NCBI GenBank assembly: GCA_021014325.1
Contig: CM037463.1
Location: forward strand, 6,951,001-7,015,000
Source: Plazaster borealis
Taxonomy: Eukaryota > Echinodermata > Asteroidea > Forcipulatida > Labidiasteridae
Direction: 5' to 3'
Length of the DNA stretch: 64,000 bases
Positions 46,280-58,500 of this stretch are shown one piece after another. The first letter of the stretch is position 1; every line of letters starts with the position of its first letter. The notes under the pieces were generated by a model. It was not told where the DNA came from and searched no databases. It saw only the letters and a program-made list of their open reading frames with translations. The translations under genes and the position numbers were made by a program.

Positions 46280-47960
46280 AGTTGTGCAATCTAGACAGAC
46301 GCACAATTAACGTTGTGTATGCGTCACGCCATTAGCAGCCCCATACAAACAAGGTACAGTGTTCTCTCGTTTTGCCTATCAAGTGTTCATTTTAGCGCAA
46401 ATGTGCAGTATACATTTTCATGAGAAGGGTCTATTGAGATTCGTGTAAGTTGTGTGTGTAGTTGCCGTTTTGCGTGTTACGCTTCTCTGAATCTGAAGTA
46501 GTTGTTTTAAGAGGGAATTCCCCCCGAAGTTCAGAACAAAATTCACCACATCCGTAAATTCATAAATGAAAACAGTCCATGGGGTATTTTGTACCTCCCG
46601 GTTGCTGTCCAGACATGCATAGATCTTTTTCGCTGACGTCGCATTAGCAAACTTGGAGGTCTGCTTAGTACGCGCGTGTCAAATTGCAATCCACTTCAAA
46701 ATGAATTATACTTTTAGACGGTCACCCTAAACTACATGCACTTAGAAATGCGTGGGAACCATAGCTATATAATAGAACTAGAGGGAGCACTAATTACACA
46801 CACGTAATTAACCGAGCTGGCGCACCGTGGGTTCGAATCCCTCATGGGTAAATTACAAACAAATTTCCAGTATTGGCTGTGTGGACTTGTGCGTGGCCTG
46901 TGTGTTATCCGATGGGTCAGCACCATTTTACTCAATGGCAAAAATGATTCTTGTCGGGCCGTGTCACATGGTTTTGCACGCCCTCTTGTTATATTATATA
47001 ACTTTATGATAGGAACTGAGAGGCAAACCTCGTTCCCAGTTGTGTACGATCTCGCCGCGCCATTTTACTCAGAATGCCTTGCTCGCTCTTAACCCCCATG
47101 GAAGTGTGACTTTGAAATATCCAAATAATTGGATATTTTAATTATCCTTGTGCAAGTCTCGCGCATATTTGAACTTTCCGGGACCATTGTGGTCCCAACC
47201 ATATGGAGATTTACGTGGGCAAGATTTTGTTTGGTCAATTATTTTAGTGGAACGTGGTTTATGACCATGAAAAATATATATGTTGTTGGGAATGTTATAC
47301 TTAGTGATAAAAATAGGAAAGTAAAATCAAATCAACAATATAACGAAGAAAACCCGAGAATTAAACTTGACCTCATGCTTCCGGTTGCTGCAAAAAAATA
47401 AGAATTTTGTGCTCACCTCCGATCACAAAACTTATGTAAACGCTTGTTTTGGATGCACGATGATAATCGCCAGATGCTGTAATTGCAACGCAAAACCTTT
47501 TCATAGCATGGTTGTTGAGGCGTCATAACTGCGTCAAGCGTTAATTTTACGCTCGTGTGACCATCGCGAGTCCGCGTAAGTGGTTTCTGAGAAGTTAAGA
47601 TCAAATAAGCATCCTTGTCCCAGAGTTTTCATTTTGCTTCAATAATAATTAACACATTTTTATTTTGTTATTATAAAAACGAAAACTGGTTTGTTTAAAC
47701 ATGTAATGAGTAATTTTGCTGTTCAGATTTTATCATTGAATATAATTTAAAACAAAGATTTGATTTCAGAGAAAAAAATGTTCTTCGTTTGACGTGTTTT
47801 CTCGTTCCGATACGCGCGAGACTTGCACAGTCTATGGCCGATCCACTCTACGCGCGCGCTCAAAGTGGTAGCCCCATAAAAAAGGCATTTATTTTTTATT
47901 CATTATAGAGCGTCCTGCAAGCGCCCTACAAACGCTCGAAAGTTCTTAAAAAGCGTGCGT
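46280..47960. other. Intergenic stretch without recognised gene
   Basis: Short open frames occur (for example 47129-47401 plus) but none has splice structure or recognisable motifs. A SINE-like GTGGGTTCGAATCCCTCATG occurs at 46828-46847. Nothing else is supported. Confidence 0.5.
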
Positions 47961-47974
47961 GCCGAAGCCAAAAT

Positions 47975-48105
47975 TAGCAGGGAACCAGTCACAAACAATA
48001 TACATTACATGGTATTTTGGCTGGTAACCTGTTTCTGCTAGGCAAGACTTTACTTTGCTAAGCATGATTTTCTGCTAAACAGCTTTATGAAATTGGGCCC
48101 TGAGC
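47975..48105. mobile_element. Palindromic MITE fragment, GGGCCCAATTTCAT family
   Basis: Contains AGCAGGGAACCAGTCACAAA, TGGTATTTTGGCTGGTAACC and the right end AGCTTTATGAAATTGGGCCC. The left end is missing. Confidence 0.7.
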
Positions 48106-48499
48106 AACGTTTCATTTAAGGTGCTCAACAGAATCTAAATGTAAACCTCTTCCTAAAAATAACGAGCAATAAACATAACAAAGTAGTTTCACAGGTAAAT
48201 TGTTTCTGCCATTACATAGACACTATTTTTTTCTGGGCTTTCCTTGGCCCAAATTGTCTGCAAATAAGTTTCTAAGAAATCAGCCCCTGGTAATTCCAAG
48301 TCAGCCACACGCATGTCTGTGGTTTTCCTTTTCCCGGAACCCGATCCTTCCGGCCTTCAAGTTGAACTGAGGTGCAAACTGTCCGCTACTCATGGATTCA
48401 TGTGCTGTCATAATCTCTTCGTGCAACATAAAAAGCCAGATTATTATAGTATTCTGTCTCCCAGCCTCGGTATGTAAGTAAAATCTGTCCCGAGCCAAT

Positions 48500-48785
48500 A
48501 TGGCTCATCAGGCCGGTGTTTATACCCGGTTTCCTTGGCATTAAACAACTGAGATTATTTCTATTCCCCCTGGACAGGCTGCCAGTCCATCGCAGGTTAC
48601 CGGTAGGCCTACTCCCAGCTCTCACTGGTTCCTATTTAAACTCCTGGGTGAAGAGAAACAATAATGGTTCAGTGTCTTGCTTAAGGACACAAGTGTCACG
48701 ACCGGTACTCGAACCCACACTCTGCTGATCAGAAACACCAGAGCCGTTGAGTCCGGTGCTCTTATTCGCTAGGCCAAGACACGCC
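48500..48785 (-). mobile_element. SINE-like repeat cluster, minus strand
   Basis: On the minus strand, a tRNA-like head with GGGTTCGAGTACCGGTCGTG is followed by ACACTTGTGTCCTTAAGCAA. Beyond it is CCTGGACAGGCTGCCAGTCC on the plus strand, a word common in invertebrate interspersed repeats. Boundaries are unclear. Confidence 0.55.
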
Positions 48786-49239
48786 AGCCTCGGTTTGGTT
48801 ACACTATTAATTACCAATGTGTGACATCCTCGGTTTCCTGTTCAACTAATACAAATATTACTGATGGCCAAAACCCTTTTGGAACTTAATATCGTTTTCA
48901 CTGTGTATAATCAAAATTATAGACCCCAGTTGCAATAATACAACTGTGACACGATGAACGTCAGGCCGCAGCTTATCGTCTAGGCATGCTAGGCCTACCT
49001 ACAGCTTTGTCATAACCTTACATCTACTCTACAAAACCTAAAACTGTTCACTCACACTTCAAAATATGAATATCGTTGCTATGACTGAACGTCCTTCCTC
49101 GGAATCCACTCCGATAATCTTATTTGCATGATACGGTTTCAACTTTTGGCCCAATATGTGTGGTGGGTGGAATGGCAGTTCATTAAATATTATTTTTGAT
49201 ATCATTACAATGTTTGGTTTTTAAAACAGTGAGCGTTTG

Positions 49240-49409
49240 AGGCATCTAAACGCACAGCATGTGTACGACAAACGCGCACCCCTCTCTGATCCTAGACGTG
49301 CGTGCGGCGTTTGAAACTTTTTGTTCGTTATAAAATTAAAGCGCTTTACTCGAATCGCGCCCCCTCGCCACTCTTAAAAATATCACCGACTGGTGGCGCT
49401 ATTTTAAAA
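49240..49409 (+). promoter_or_regulatory. POFUT2 upstream region
   Basis: The 170 bp before the POFUT2 start codon contain several CpG-bearing words (ACGTGCGTGCGGCG, CGAATCGCGCC) in an otherwise AT-rich area. The start itself is in a CpG-rich context (AAAAATGGCGGCGCC). No TATA box was seen. This is the expected place of a CpG-type promoter and short 5'UTR. Confidence 0.4.
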
Positions 49410-49573
49410 ATGGCGGCGCCCATACGAAGTATAATCTTTTTCTCCGTCCTTCTATTTTTGTACATTTCAGTTGGAATAGGAGCTTTGAATGCAGATATCG
49501 ACCTGTCAGATAATGTGGCATATCATTCAGGAAACCAACAAAGTGTAAAATTTGGAGCGGCAAAGCCAAGAAG
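49410..49573 (+). CDS. POFUT2: POFUT2 exon 1, signal peptide
   Basis: The ATG at 49410 starts [20 protein letters not shown], a typical cleavable signal, followed by a variable stretch ending FGAAKPR. It leaves in phase 2 at AAG/GTTGGT. Upstream in-frame ATGs exist (49302) but would put a basic extension before the signal, so 49410 is preferred. Confidence 0.9.
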
Positions 49574-52500
49574 GTTGGTAAATTTACTGTTTTTAATTTG
49601 TCAAGTGGTCAGGTGGATCTGTGCGCGCGTACTCCAATGTGCTACTGCTAGGCTTGACTACTGTACTGTAGTGCTACTTACTTTAATTACAGTGCTACTG
49701 CAGAAGAAGTACATTCTATCTCATCTGCAGTCTGCTGAGTGTACACGTACGTGCAAGTATGTGCAGGACTAGACCTAGCCCCACTTGATATGTGGCCAAC
49801 GATCCATGAATCCTTGGCCACACGTCCGGACCATCTTTTCTTCAGCTCGCGACAAAAACAATTATGGCGCCTCTCCCACGGGCGGGTCGGCAATTTAAAG
49901 CAACCAAATGTGTTCGCCTAACTCTTAGCTTGCTTGTGGTGTTTTGGATATTGAAATAAATTACATTTTAAGAAGATATTTCACACAATACCTTTTCAGC
50001 GTCCTCCGAATTACTTCCTCCGATGCCCCGATGTACACAGAGCGCGGCCATTTTGGAATGACAAAAATAAAATCATGACGTCATCAGCCGGCCGAGCTGC
50101 GAATTTTTTTTTCCCAACGTGGGTACGATTCTGTGCAGTTGCTCCATTTGATATTGTAATGCTTTTGCATGCGGACCTCAACCAATGGGAGCGAGGTATG
50201 CTAATCTTAGCCTTTACCGCGCTGGGAAAAAAACAATTCGCAGCCTGGCCGGCCGACGACGTCACGATTTTATTTTTGTCATTCCAAAATGGCCGCGCTC
50301 TGTGTACATCGGGGCATCGGAGGACGCTGAAAAGGTATTCTATTGTTTGAAATATCTTCTTAAAATGTAATTTATTTCAATATCCAAAACACCACAAGCA
50401 AGCTAAGAGTTAGGCGAACACATTTGGTTGGTTTAAATCGCCGACCCGCCCGTGGGAAAGGCGCCATAATTGGTTTTGTCGCGAGCTGAAGGAAAGATGG
50501 TCCGGACGTGTGGCCAAGGATTCATGGATCGTTGGCCACAGAAGTGGGGCTAGACTAGACCCAGTAACTGTGGCGCTGTACTTCTTTTCTTGAAATGTTG
50601 ACCTCTTCGGTGGTACGACCGAAGATGTCAACATTTCGAAAAAAGGAGTACAGGGCCCCAGCCCCAGTACTAGTGCTGGGTTTTGTCTGCTAGTGTAGTG
50701 CAGGACTTGCTTTGCAATCACATTCACATGGTAACGGTTGTTGGTTCGAATTCTTCCACACTAACCGCCAATTTCACAATGACTAGACATATTGTCGTCT
50801 AGTTACTGAACAAATCACATTTTATTGATTTGTGCAATTCATAATTATACTCATATATCGATTCACACTCATGTCATAGAAGTTTTTTAAACCAATCCCA
50901 ATAATGGTCAAATCTTTGCAATCATGTCTCATTCAAACCAAGGTTTCTTCTCTACAATGTCAATCACGGTGAGGGTTTCAACCTAAGACGCGACGTCTAC
51001 ATGCGAATAGCAAACCTGATGCGGAGGCTCAGGCAGGATGAAGACTGGGTGCTCGTACTACCCCCCTGGGGAGGCCTTTACCATTGGAAGACTCGCTCCC
51101 TGGAGCAGATCAGAATACCCTGGTCAACCTTCTTCCATGTGGAGAGCTTGAATCGCTTCATCCCAGTGATCGAGTTTGATGAGTTTGTAAAAGGTAAAAT
51201 ATTACAGTTGTAGAGGCATGGTGAGGCGGTTGGCCCTCTAATTAAAAAGGACAAGCATTCACTAAAATACTACTACAGCAAAATCCATATGATGACGCCC
51301 AAAAACAAAAAAAATCTCTTGCACTTGAAATTATTTTAATCCTCCAATCAATAGCACACAATATAGCACAAACCAGACACTGTGAAGGGCAAACATACAT
51401 ACAACTTTACAAACAATAGCCCTAAAAATTACAAAATTTCTCTGATTAAAATATGATTTTCAAAAACAATACTCACAGAGAGCTCTAGGACACTATGCTT
51501 CTCAAGTAACCCTACAAACTAGAGATAAATACTTATAGAAAATAAATGTGCTCTCTCTTGATCAAAGCTAAATTGGAAAAGAGCAAGGTCCAAAGGTCCT
51601 GCACACAAACTTAACTTTTTATTTATTGTAAATATTCTAATAAGAAAGTTGCATCAGGCCCAAGTAAGATTGAGGGCGCACTTGTGTTCACTACACAGTA
51701 TTACATTTCCTAACACACCATCTTGAGGAAGAAGTCACCCTGAGCTTAATCCTCATATCCCTATTCATCAGGAACACACCTTCCCTGCTGCAGCTGGTAC
51801 TGTTATAAGGCTAAATGCACGCTCTGTAAAAGTCAAAACATTTGAAATTTTAATCTTGTTTATTTACCATACTCTCAGAATCTGGTCAGGCAGTCATAGA
51901 CCAGATTCTTTACCTCCAGGGGTACAAGGAGGGTTGGACCAACGGCAAGTGGGAGGAGAAGATAGACGAGCGAGAGTGCATTGACCCGCCCGCATACCGG
52001 CCAGATGAAGAGGGTCTCTACCGAGGCTGGTTTTGGGGGTACTCGGACGTCTACGCCAGAGCTTTCAAATGTTTGTCAGTGCAGGGGATGACAGGTATAA
52101 TGGCGCCGATTCTATTACACAATGTGACTACCAGCAGGTCAGTATTATAAATCCAAGGTCTAATGTTTCTTTAGTTTCTTACAGTTTCACAACATGATTT
52201 CACATGGCACTTAAAGGTATCGTACACGTTTGGTAATGACTCAAAACAAATATTAGCATAAAACTTACTTGGTAACAAGCAACGGAGAGCTGTTGATAGT
52301 ATAAAACATTGTAGGAAACGACTCCCTCTGCAACGTAGTTTTTGAGAAAGAGGTAATTTCTCACTAAAATAATAAAAACTTCTTGCAAGAAGTTTTTATT
52401 CCTATCTGAAAGCACACAAATTTGTACAACAAGGGTGTTTTTTCTTTCATCATTTTCTTGCAACTTCGATGACCAATTGAGCCCAAATTTTCACAGGCTT

Positions 52501-55500
52501 GTTATTTTATGCATACGTTGGGATACACCAAGTGAGAACACTGGTCTTTGACAATTTCCAAACATGTTCAGTGCCTTTAAAGATTCATCTTTTAAGACGA
52601 GTTGTCAATACTTCCATTCAAGGAAGAGCTGGAGGAAAAAAACAGATGGGTGAAAAAGGTGTCCATTGCTTAAAAAAATCACAACTTTCAAAATGTGGAT
52701 ATACAGAGGTTTGGAGGGTTATTCTTGTTTCTCTTATTAATCACTTTACAGGCATTTCCTGCTTGTATTTGGTCACATCCACTGTTTGCTGTTTGCTTAC
52801 AGGGTTTTCCATATGTGTGATTTACACATAACTTACATGGTAAAAAAAGGGAGTCATGGTGGAAAACTTCCTTGAATTATTTTTGCAAAAAATAGTCAAT
52901 GGCCTGACGTTTCGACCCTAGCAGAGTCTTTCTCGAAGGCTAATGACAATAATAATAATAATAATAATGCAGTTCTTATAGCGCTTTATACTCCCGATGG
53001 GTGTCTCAAAGCGCTCAGTATTTTTCCTACAAGGTAAGTGGAGCTACGTTTTGAAGTATGAGACCTCTTCCTTTGCATAGCACCATGTAATGGTTTACAA
53101 GGTGCTGTGGCGAAATATGCAGCCAATCAAACCAGGAACACCGGGGCGAACCCCTTCTCTTTACGATAAGTGCACTGGGTTATTTTACGTGAATTACACA
53201 ACACGCGGGACCTACGGCTTAACGTCCCATCCGAAGGACGAAGCATGTGGTTAAGTGTCTTGCTTAAGGACACAAGTGTCACGAATGGGATTCGAACCCA
53301 CACTCTGCTGATCAGAAACACCAGAGCTTGAGTTCAGTGTTCTTATCCGCTCGGCCACGACACGCCACACATGAATTATTTTTGGCTGAAATGCTGTCAC
53401 AGTTTTTGAGAAATGAGTGAAACAATTTATTTTTGATCTTGCGAGTCCGAAATCCTATGATGGGGTTTTTCACTAGTTTCTGAAGACTCTGATGACTGAT
53501 TGAGCTTAAACTTTCACAGGCTTGTTATTTTTGTACATGTTCGGTCACACAAAGCGCGGACACTGGTCTTTGACAATGATCAATGTTGGCCAAAGGATAT
53601 TGTTACAGACTACTCCATTTTAAAAGTGTTGAATTTATGTCTCAATGGAACTAGGTCAGTCTTTGTAGATAGGGGAGAGAAGTTGCTGCATGACCGCTTT
53701 GGGGATGCCTCTTATTGGGCCGTAAGTACCACACTGTACACTTTTGGATGGAACTTGTTGGTAGCAATGCTCTCTCCCATGACAATGCTGTTAGACTGTA
53801 CTTGAAACTAACTCTCCTACTTAGCCAGTTTAGAAACATTGAGCAGATATACACGTCATCCGACGTGAAGTGGTTAAGATCACAATTAGCGGAACTTTGA
53901 AATTGTTAAATTCGGTGACAAGGGGATGAGATATGCATCTTAACAAGTTTCATTCAGGAATGTACTCTCAGAATTTTGACTTTTTTGTTTATTACATTGT
54001 TAAACATTGTACACTCCTTTAGGTCTGTGTTCATTGATCGTGCTGAGGAAATGCTCCATGATCACTATGGTCAGGTGGATTACTGGAACGTAAGTGGCCA
54101 TACTTCAAAGATTTCTGGAACAAATGTTTGTAAAATAGTACCAAAAACAGCATGCTTTTGAATGTTTGTGTGTTTCGTCCGATCAGTTATATAACTTGAA
54201 CCTGGGTCCTAGCTTGGATCCATGTCTCAAACAACCCTGTTTTGAAACTTATTTTTTGAAGCATGGCCATGACGTTAAGGGTGATATCGCATCCCTCTCT
54301 CACCTTTGACCCTCTCCAAAGCAAGCCTAATAAGTAATGAGCTCATCGGAATTTCCAAGGTTCAACGTTTACACTGATCGCAGGAATCAGGAATGCATAC
54401 ACAAAAACAATTAACTTAAAAAGGACATCACAATTAACACCTTATTTCAAAACTAGAAGATAATATTTGATCAAAGTGATTATTTTTTTTTACCATTTGT
54501 TTATGTTTGTCTTTTATATGATTTGTTTGGGTTTATTTTTTTTCTTTCGCAGGCAAGGAGAAGTATGAGATTTGCCAAACATTTACGAGACATCGGAGAT
54601 GAATTCAGAGCAACTAATCTTGAATCTACTAATGAGAAGGACAAAACTGAAATGACAGAAGACTGGAGGGATATGAAGGTAAGGTAGAGTGCAGATAAAT
54701 TATTTTCTTGAGACAAAAAAAAAGAAAAACAAAATAATAAGAAGAAGAGGATTATAATCCGAAGCTTATCTCAAAGGTAAAATGGTGGTGTTTTTTTTTA
54801 GTAATACATGATTTTTTTTTTTTAGTAATACATGATTTATTTTTTAATTCACAATCTTTGATATATGGAAGTTTACTTTTCAAAAACTTGGCACCAGTAC
54901 TGATCAGCGTTCTCTCAGTCCTAATTTTCAAGTGATCCAGCTGGCTAGTGCAGTGGGGGGTTTTAAAGGCACCGTACACGTTTAGTAATTACTCAAAATA
55001 TATATTAGCATGAAAACTGACTTGGTAACAAGTAACGGAGAGCTGTTGATAGTATAAAACATTGTGAGAAACGACTCCCTCTGAAGTAACGTAGTTTTTG
55101 AGAAAGAGGTAATTTCTCACTAAAATAATAAAAGACTTCTAGCTAGAAGCCTTTTATTCCTATCTGAAAGCACACAAATTTGTACAACAAGGGTGTTTTT
55201 TCTTTCATCATTTTCTTGCAACTTCGATGACCAATTGAGCCCAAATTTTCACAGGCTTGTTATATTATGCATATGTTGGGATACACCAAGTGAGAACACT
55301 GGTCTTTGACAATTACCAAACGTGTACGATGCCTTTAAGCAAGGTCGCCCCAAACAAGGCTAAAAGCAACTCTTTGTAAGGGGCTGCAAGAAAAAACATT
55401 TAAAATGAAAATAACTCGGGGGAGCTGAAAGAAGGAATTGATATTCCTGTGGCGTGTCGTGGCCGAGAGGATAAGAACACCGAACTCAAGCTCTGGTGTT

Positions 55501-58500
55501 TCTGATCTGCAGAGTGTGGGTTCGAATCCCAGTCGTGACACTTGTGTCCTTAAGCAAGACACTTAACCACATGCTTCGTCCTTCGGATGGGACGTAAAGC
55601 CGTTGGTCCTGTGTGTTGTGTAATGCACGTAAAAGAACCCAGTGCACATATCGTAAAGAAAAGGGGTTTGCCCCGGTGTTCCTGGTTTGATCGGCAGCAT
55701 ATTGCGCCACAGCACCTTGTAAACCATTACATGGTGCTAGAAAGGAATAGGTCTCATACTTCAAGGTAGCTCCGCATACCTTGCCGGAAAAAATACTGAG
55801 CGCCTTGATACGCCCCCAGGGGTGTGATAAAGCGCTATATAAGAGCCCGGTATTATTATTATTATTATTTAAACATGTTAAACAGTCAAGATTGTAGGAT
55901 TTAGGGAAACATGCACCAGGCAAGGAGTTTCAAAGAGATGCAGTACGTGGATGAAGCTGTTGGAATGGTGCTTCATTTTAATATGAAATAATGGACCAGG
56001 GAAAAAGTGAGAGCAGGAAAATATGGGTGTGACTGTTAAGATTGTGGGGTATGGGGGTTGGGTGTGAGGGTAGGCCAGTAGGTATCAGTGTTCAGAGCGA
56101 TTGTGTGAGGGTTTGGAATAACTGCAGTAAGACCATAAGGCTCTGCACATGATGCCCATTTTAATTATAACCATCAATGTTCCACTTCATACATTAGTGA
56201 TGCATTTAATGCTTCTGAAAAAACTACAGGTTGGGAATTAACCTATGCTTCCAAAAACCAACGATGAAAATTACTTTTTTGAAGTTAATAACGAGAAGTC
56301 CCCTCGATCCACTAAAAGAACTCACTCAGCGGCAGTGAAGTTAATAACGAGAAGTTCCCTCGATCCACTAAGTGAAAGAAGTAGTCCCAGCCGATTTCCT
56401 ACCTTCCACCCAGGTAGTAATTAATAAGCAGGACAGTTCTTTTCAGAACTTTAAGTTGTCTCCCGAATTCCGAAATCTACTCCGCGGCAGTAGAATAAAT
56501 AGCAAGACAAGTTCTCAAAGAACAAAATCAACACAGCAAAGTAGATATAGACATGGTGTTACCGCAAACCGAATATACATCGAAAATTACTTCGCTGATT
56601 GTCTCTGTCCACCTATAATAACTATTCCCCTCCGGCCCTCTCCTCCACCCATACTTTATTGACAGCGGACACCAGGCTCTGCAGTTGGAGGGCCCTACCT
56701 TGCAGTCCACCTACGACGAGAAGATTACGCTCGAAATAACAGAAAAGACGTGCCGACATTACCAGGAGCGGCTGAACAGATTAAGGCGGCCTTAATTAAG
56801 TACGATCTGAAGAAGGTCTTCATAGCAACTGATGCTCCTAAGCATGGTAGGTTTGCCCCACCGCTCGTGAATAAATCAACCAACTTGATCAAGAAACTCA
56901 GTAGATTGTCTTTCTAAGAGGGTTGTTGTTTAGTTGATCTTCCCGTCAAGGTAACTCGGCAAAGCTCCCACAAGGGGATATAAACACCAAGCTGGCAACA
57001 GCCAATCTCTCTCATACTGTGATTCAGTAACTAGACCACCATACTTACTCTAGTCATTGTGAAATCAGCGGTTTAGCTGGGAAGGATTCGAGCCCACAAC
57101 CTTGCGATTGCAAGTCCTGCAGTCTAACCACTGGACCACGGTGATATTGCTTTGCTGTCTTTGGCACAGACCTCTTGAAGTAAATAATTTGATGCCTATG
57201 AGGGGAGGAATTCAGAAATATTAACCATCCCTGTGTGTTATCATTCTACCTCCAATGTGTTATACAGTGTAGTGTGAGTTTTAGGCAACGCAGCATTTTC
57301 ACGCTTACCTGTTGACCCCTAAAATGGTGAACATTTGACCAACCATTTTGAAACCATTCACCTGCACGGGCTGTGTATGGTGGCACAATTTTGCACAGAT
57401 TTGGGCGTGTACATGTGTGTACTTTGTAGATGCATTCATCACATGATGTCATAATTGCAGTCTGGTATAGTGCATATTGACCCCTTGCATGCATGCCACA
57501 TGCAGTGACTGTTCCACGCTAACCATTTTAGGAGTAAACAGGTAAGCGTTGAAACGCCACATTGCTAAAAATCACACTAAACTGTATAACACCATGAAGG
57601 TAGAATGATAACACACAGGGACACTGACTCCCAAAATGGTGCAACCAAGATTATTGTGATGATGACGTCGGGTGAATTGGTTCAATGTCGTTCAAAGCCG
57701 CAGTGGATGATATTGAAGGGTCGGACAGTAGGAGGGTTTCATAGAAAAACTTCATGAGTTGATCGATTAATGGCGACCACAAATTCGTAACCGAAATGTA
57801 AAATAACACCAGCCCCAAAAACTCATTTAAATCAAGAAACTATTGGAATCAAAGTTCTTTTCACAACCACTAGAACTCAGTGTGTCTTATCCTCACCCTG
57901 TACTTAAAAGGGAGAAGAGAAGAAGAAGAAGTCACCAGAGAGGTTCTTAGATGGTGTTACCGCAAACCTCACTCTCTGAAATGTCTTCCCGCTTTGCAAA
58001 GTTACCAGTCACACCTGATTTATAAAATCAGTTTAGTTGGCAAACATCACTTGAATAACCTCATTGGTACATAATAAAGTGCGCATCTGCTTCACCCTCC
58101 AAAGTTTTCGGGCTCCAAAGCTGGCATATGTTTGTGTGTAATTTTGCCCCAAATCACCCACTTTAATTGTTCAAAAGCATTTCTTGTGACAGAAACTGAT
58201 AATTCTGAGACGACCTTGAGTCTTTGAAGAGGTTGTGTGAAAGCCAAGTCCAGGTATAAAACTTTTCTTGCATTAATCTTTAAAGGAAAACTAGCTCAAT
58301 GCAATTCCTATAGGTTCTGGTAATCAGTGGAGCCAGTTTGTGTGAAGTGGGCGTGGCTTACAGTGGAATTACATCACACTTAGGAATAGGAAATATCTCT
58401 GAACACAAGAGGGCGCTGTTACCATACCCCAAAAACTTGACTTGCTAAAGCCTTTTTAAAAATATTTTTTATATCAAACTGTCCTACCCACAGAAATCAA

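Noticed and set aside
52200..52463. Repeated frame starting [20 protein letters not shown] seen also at 10713 and 37752
   Set aside because: It is the same part of the TTAA-type MITE each time; not a conserved protein family but a repeat translated.
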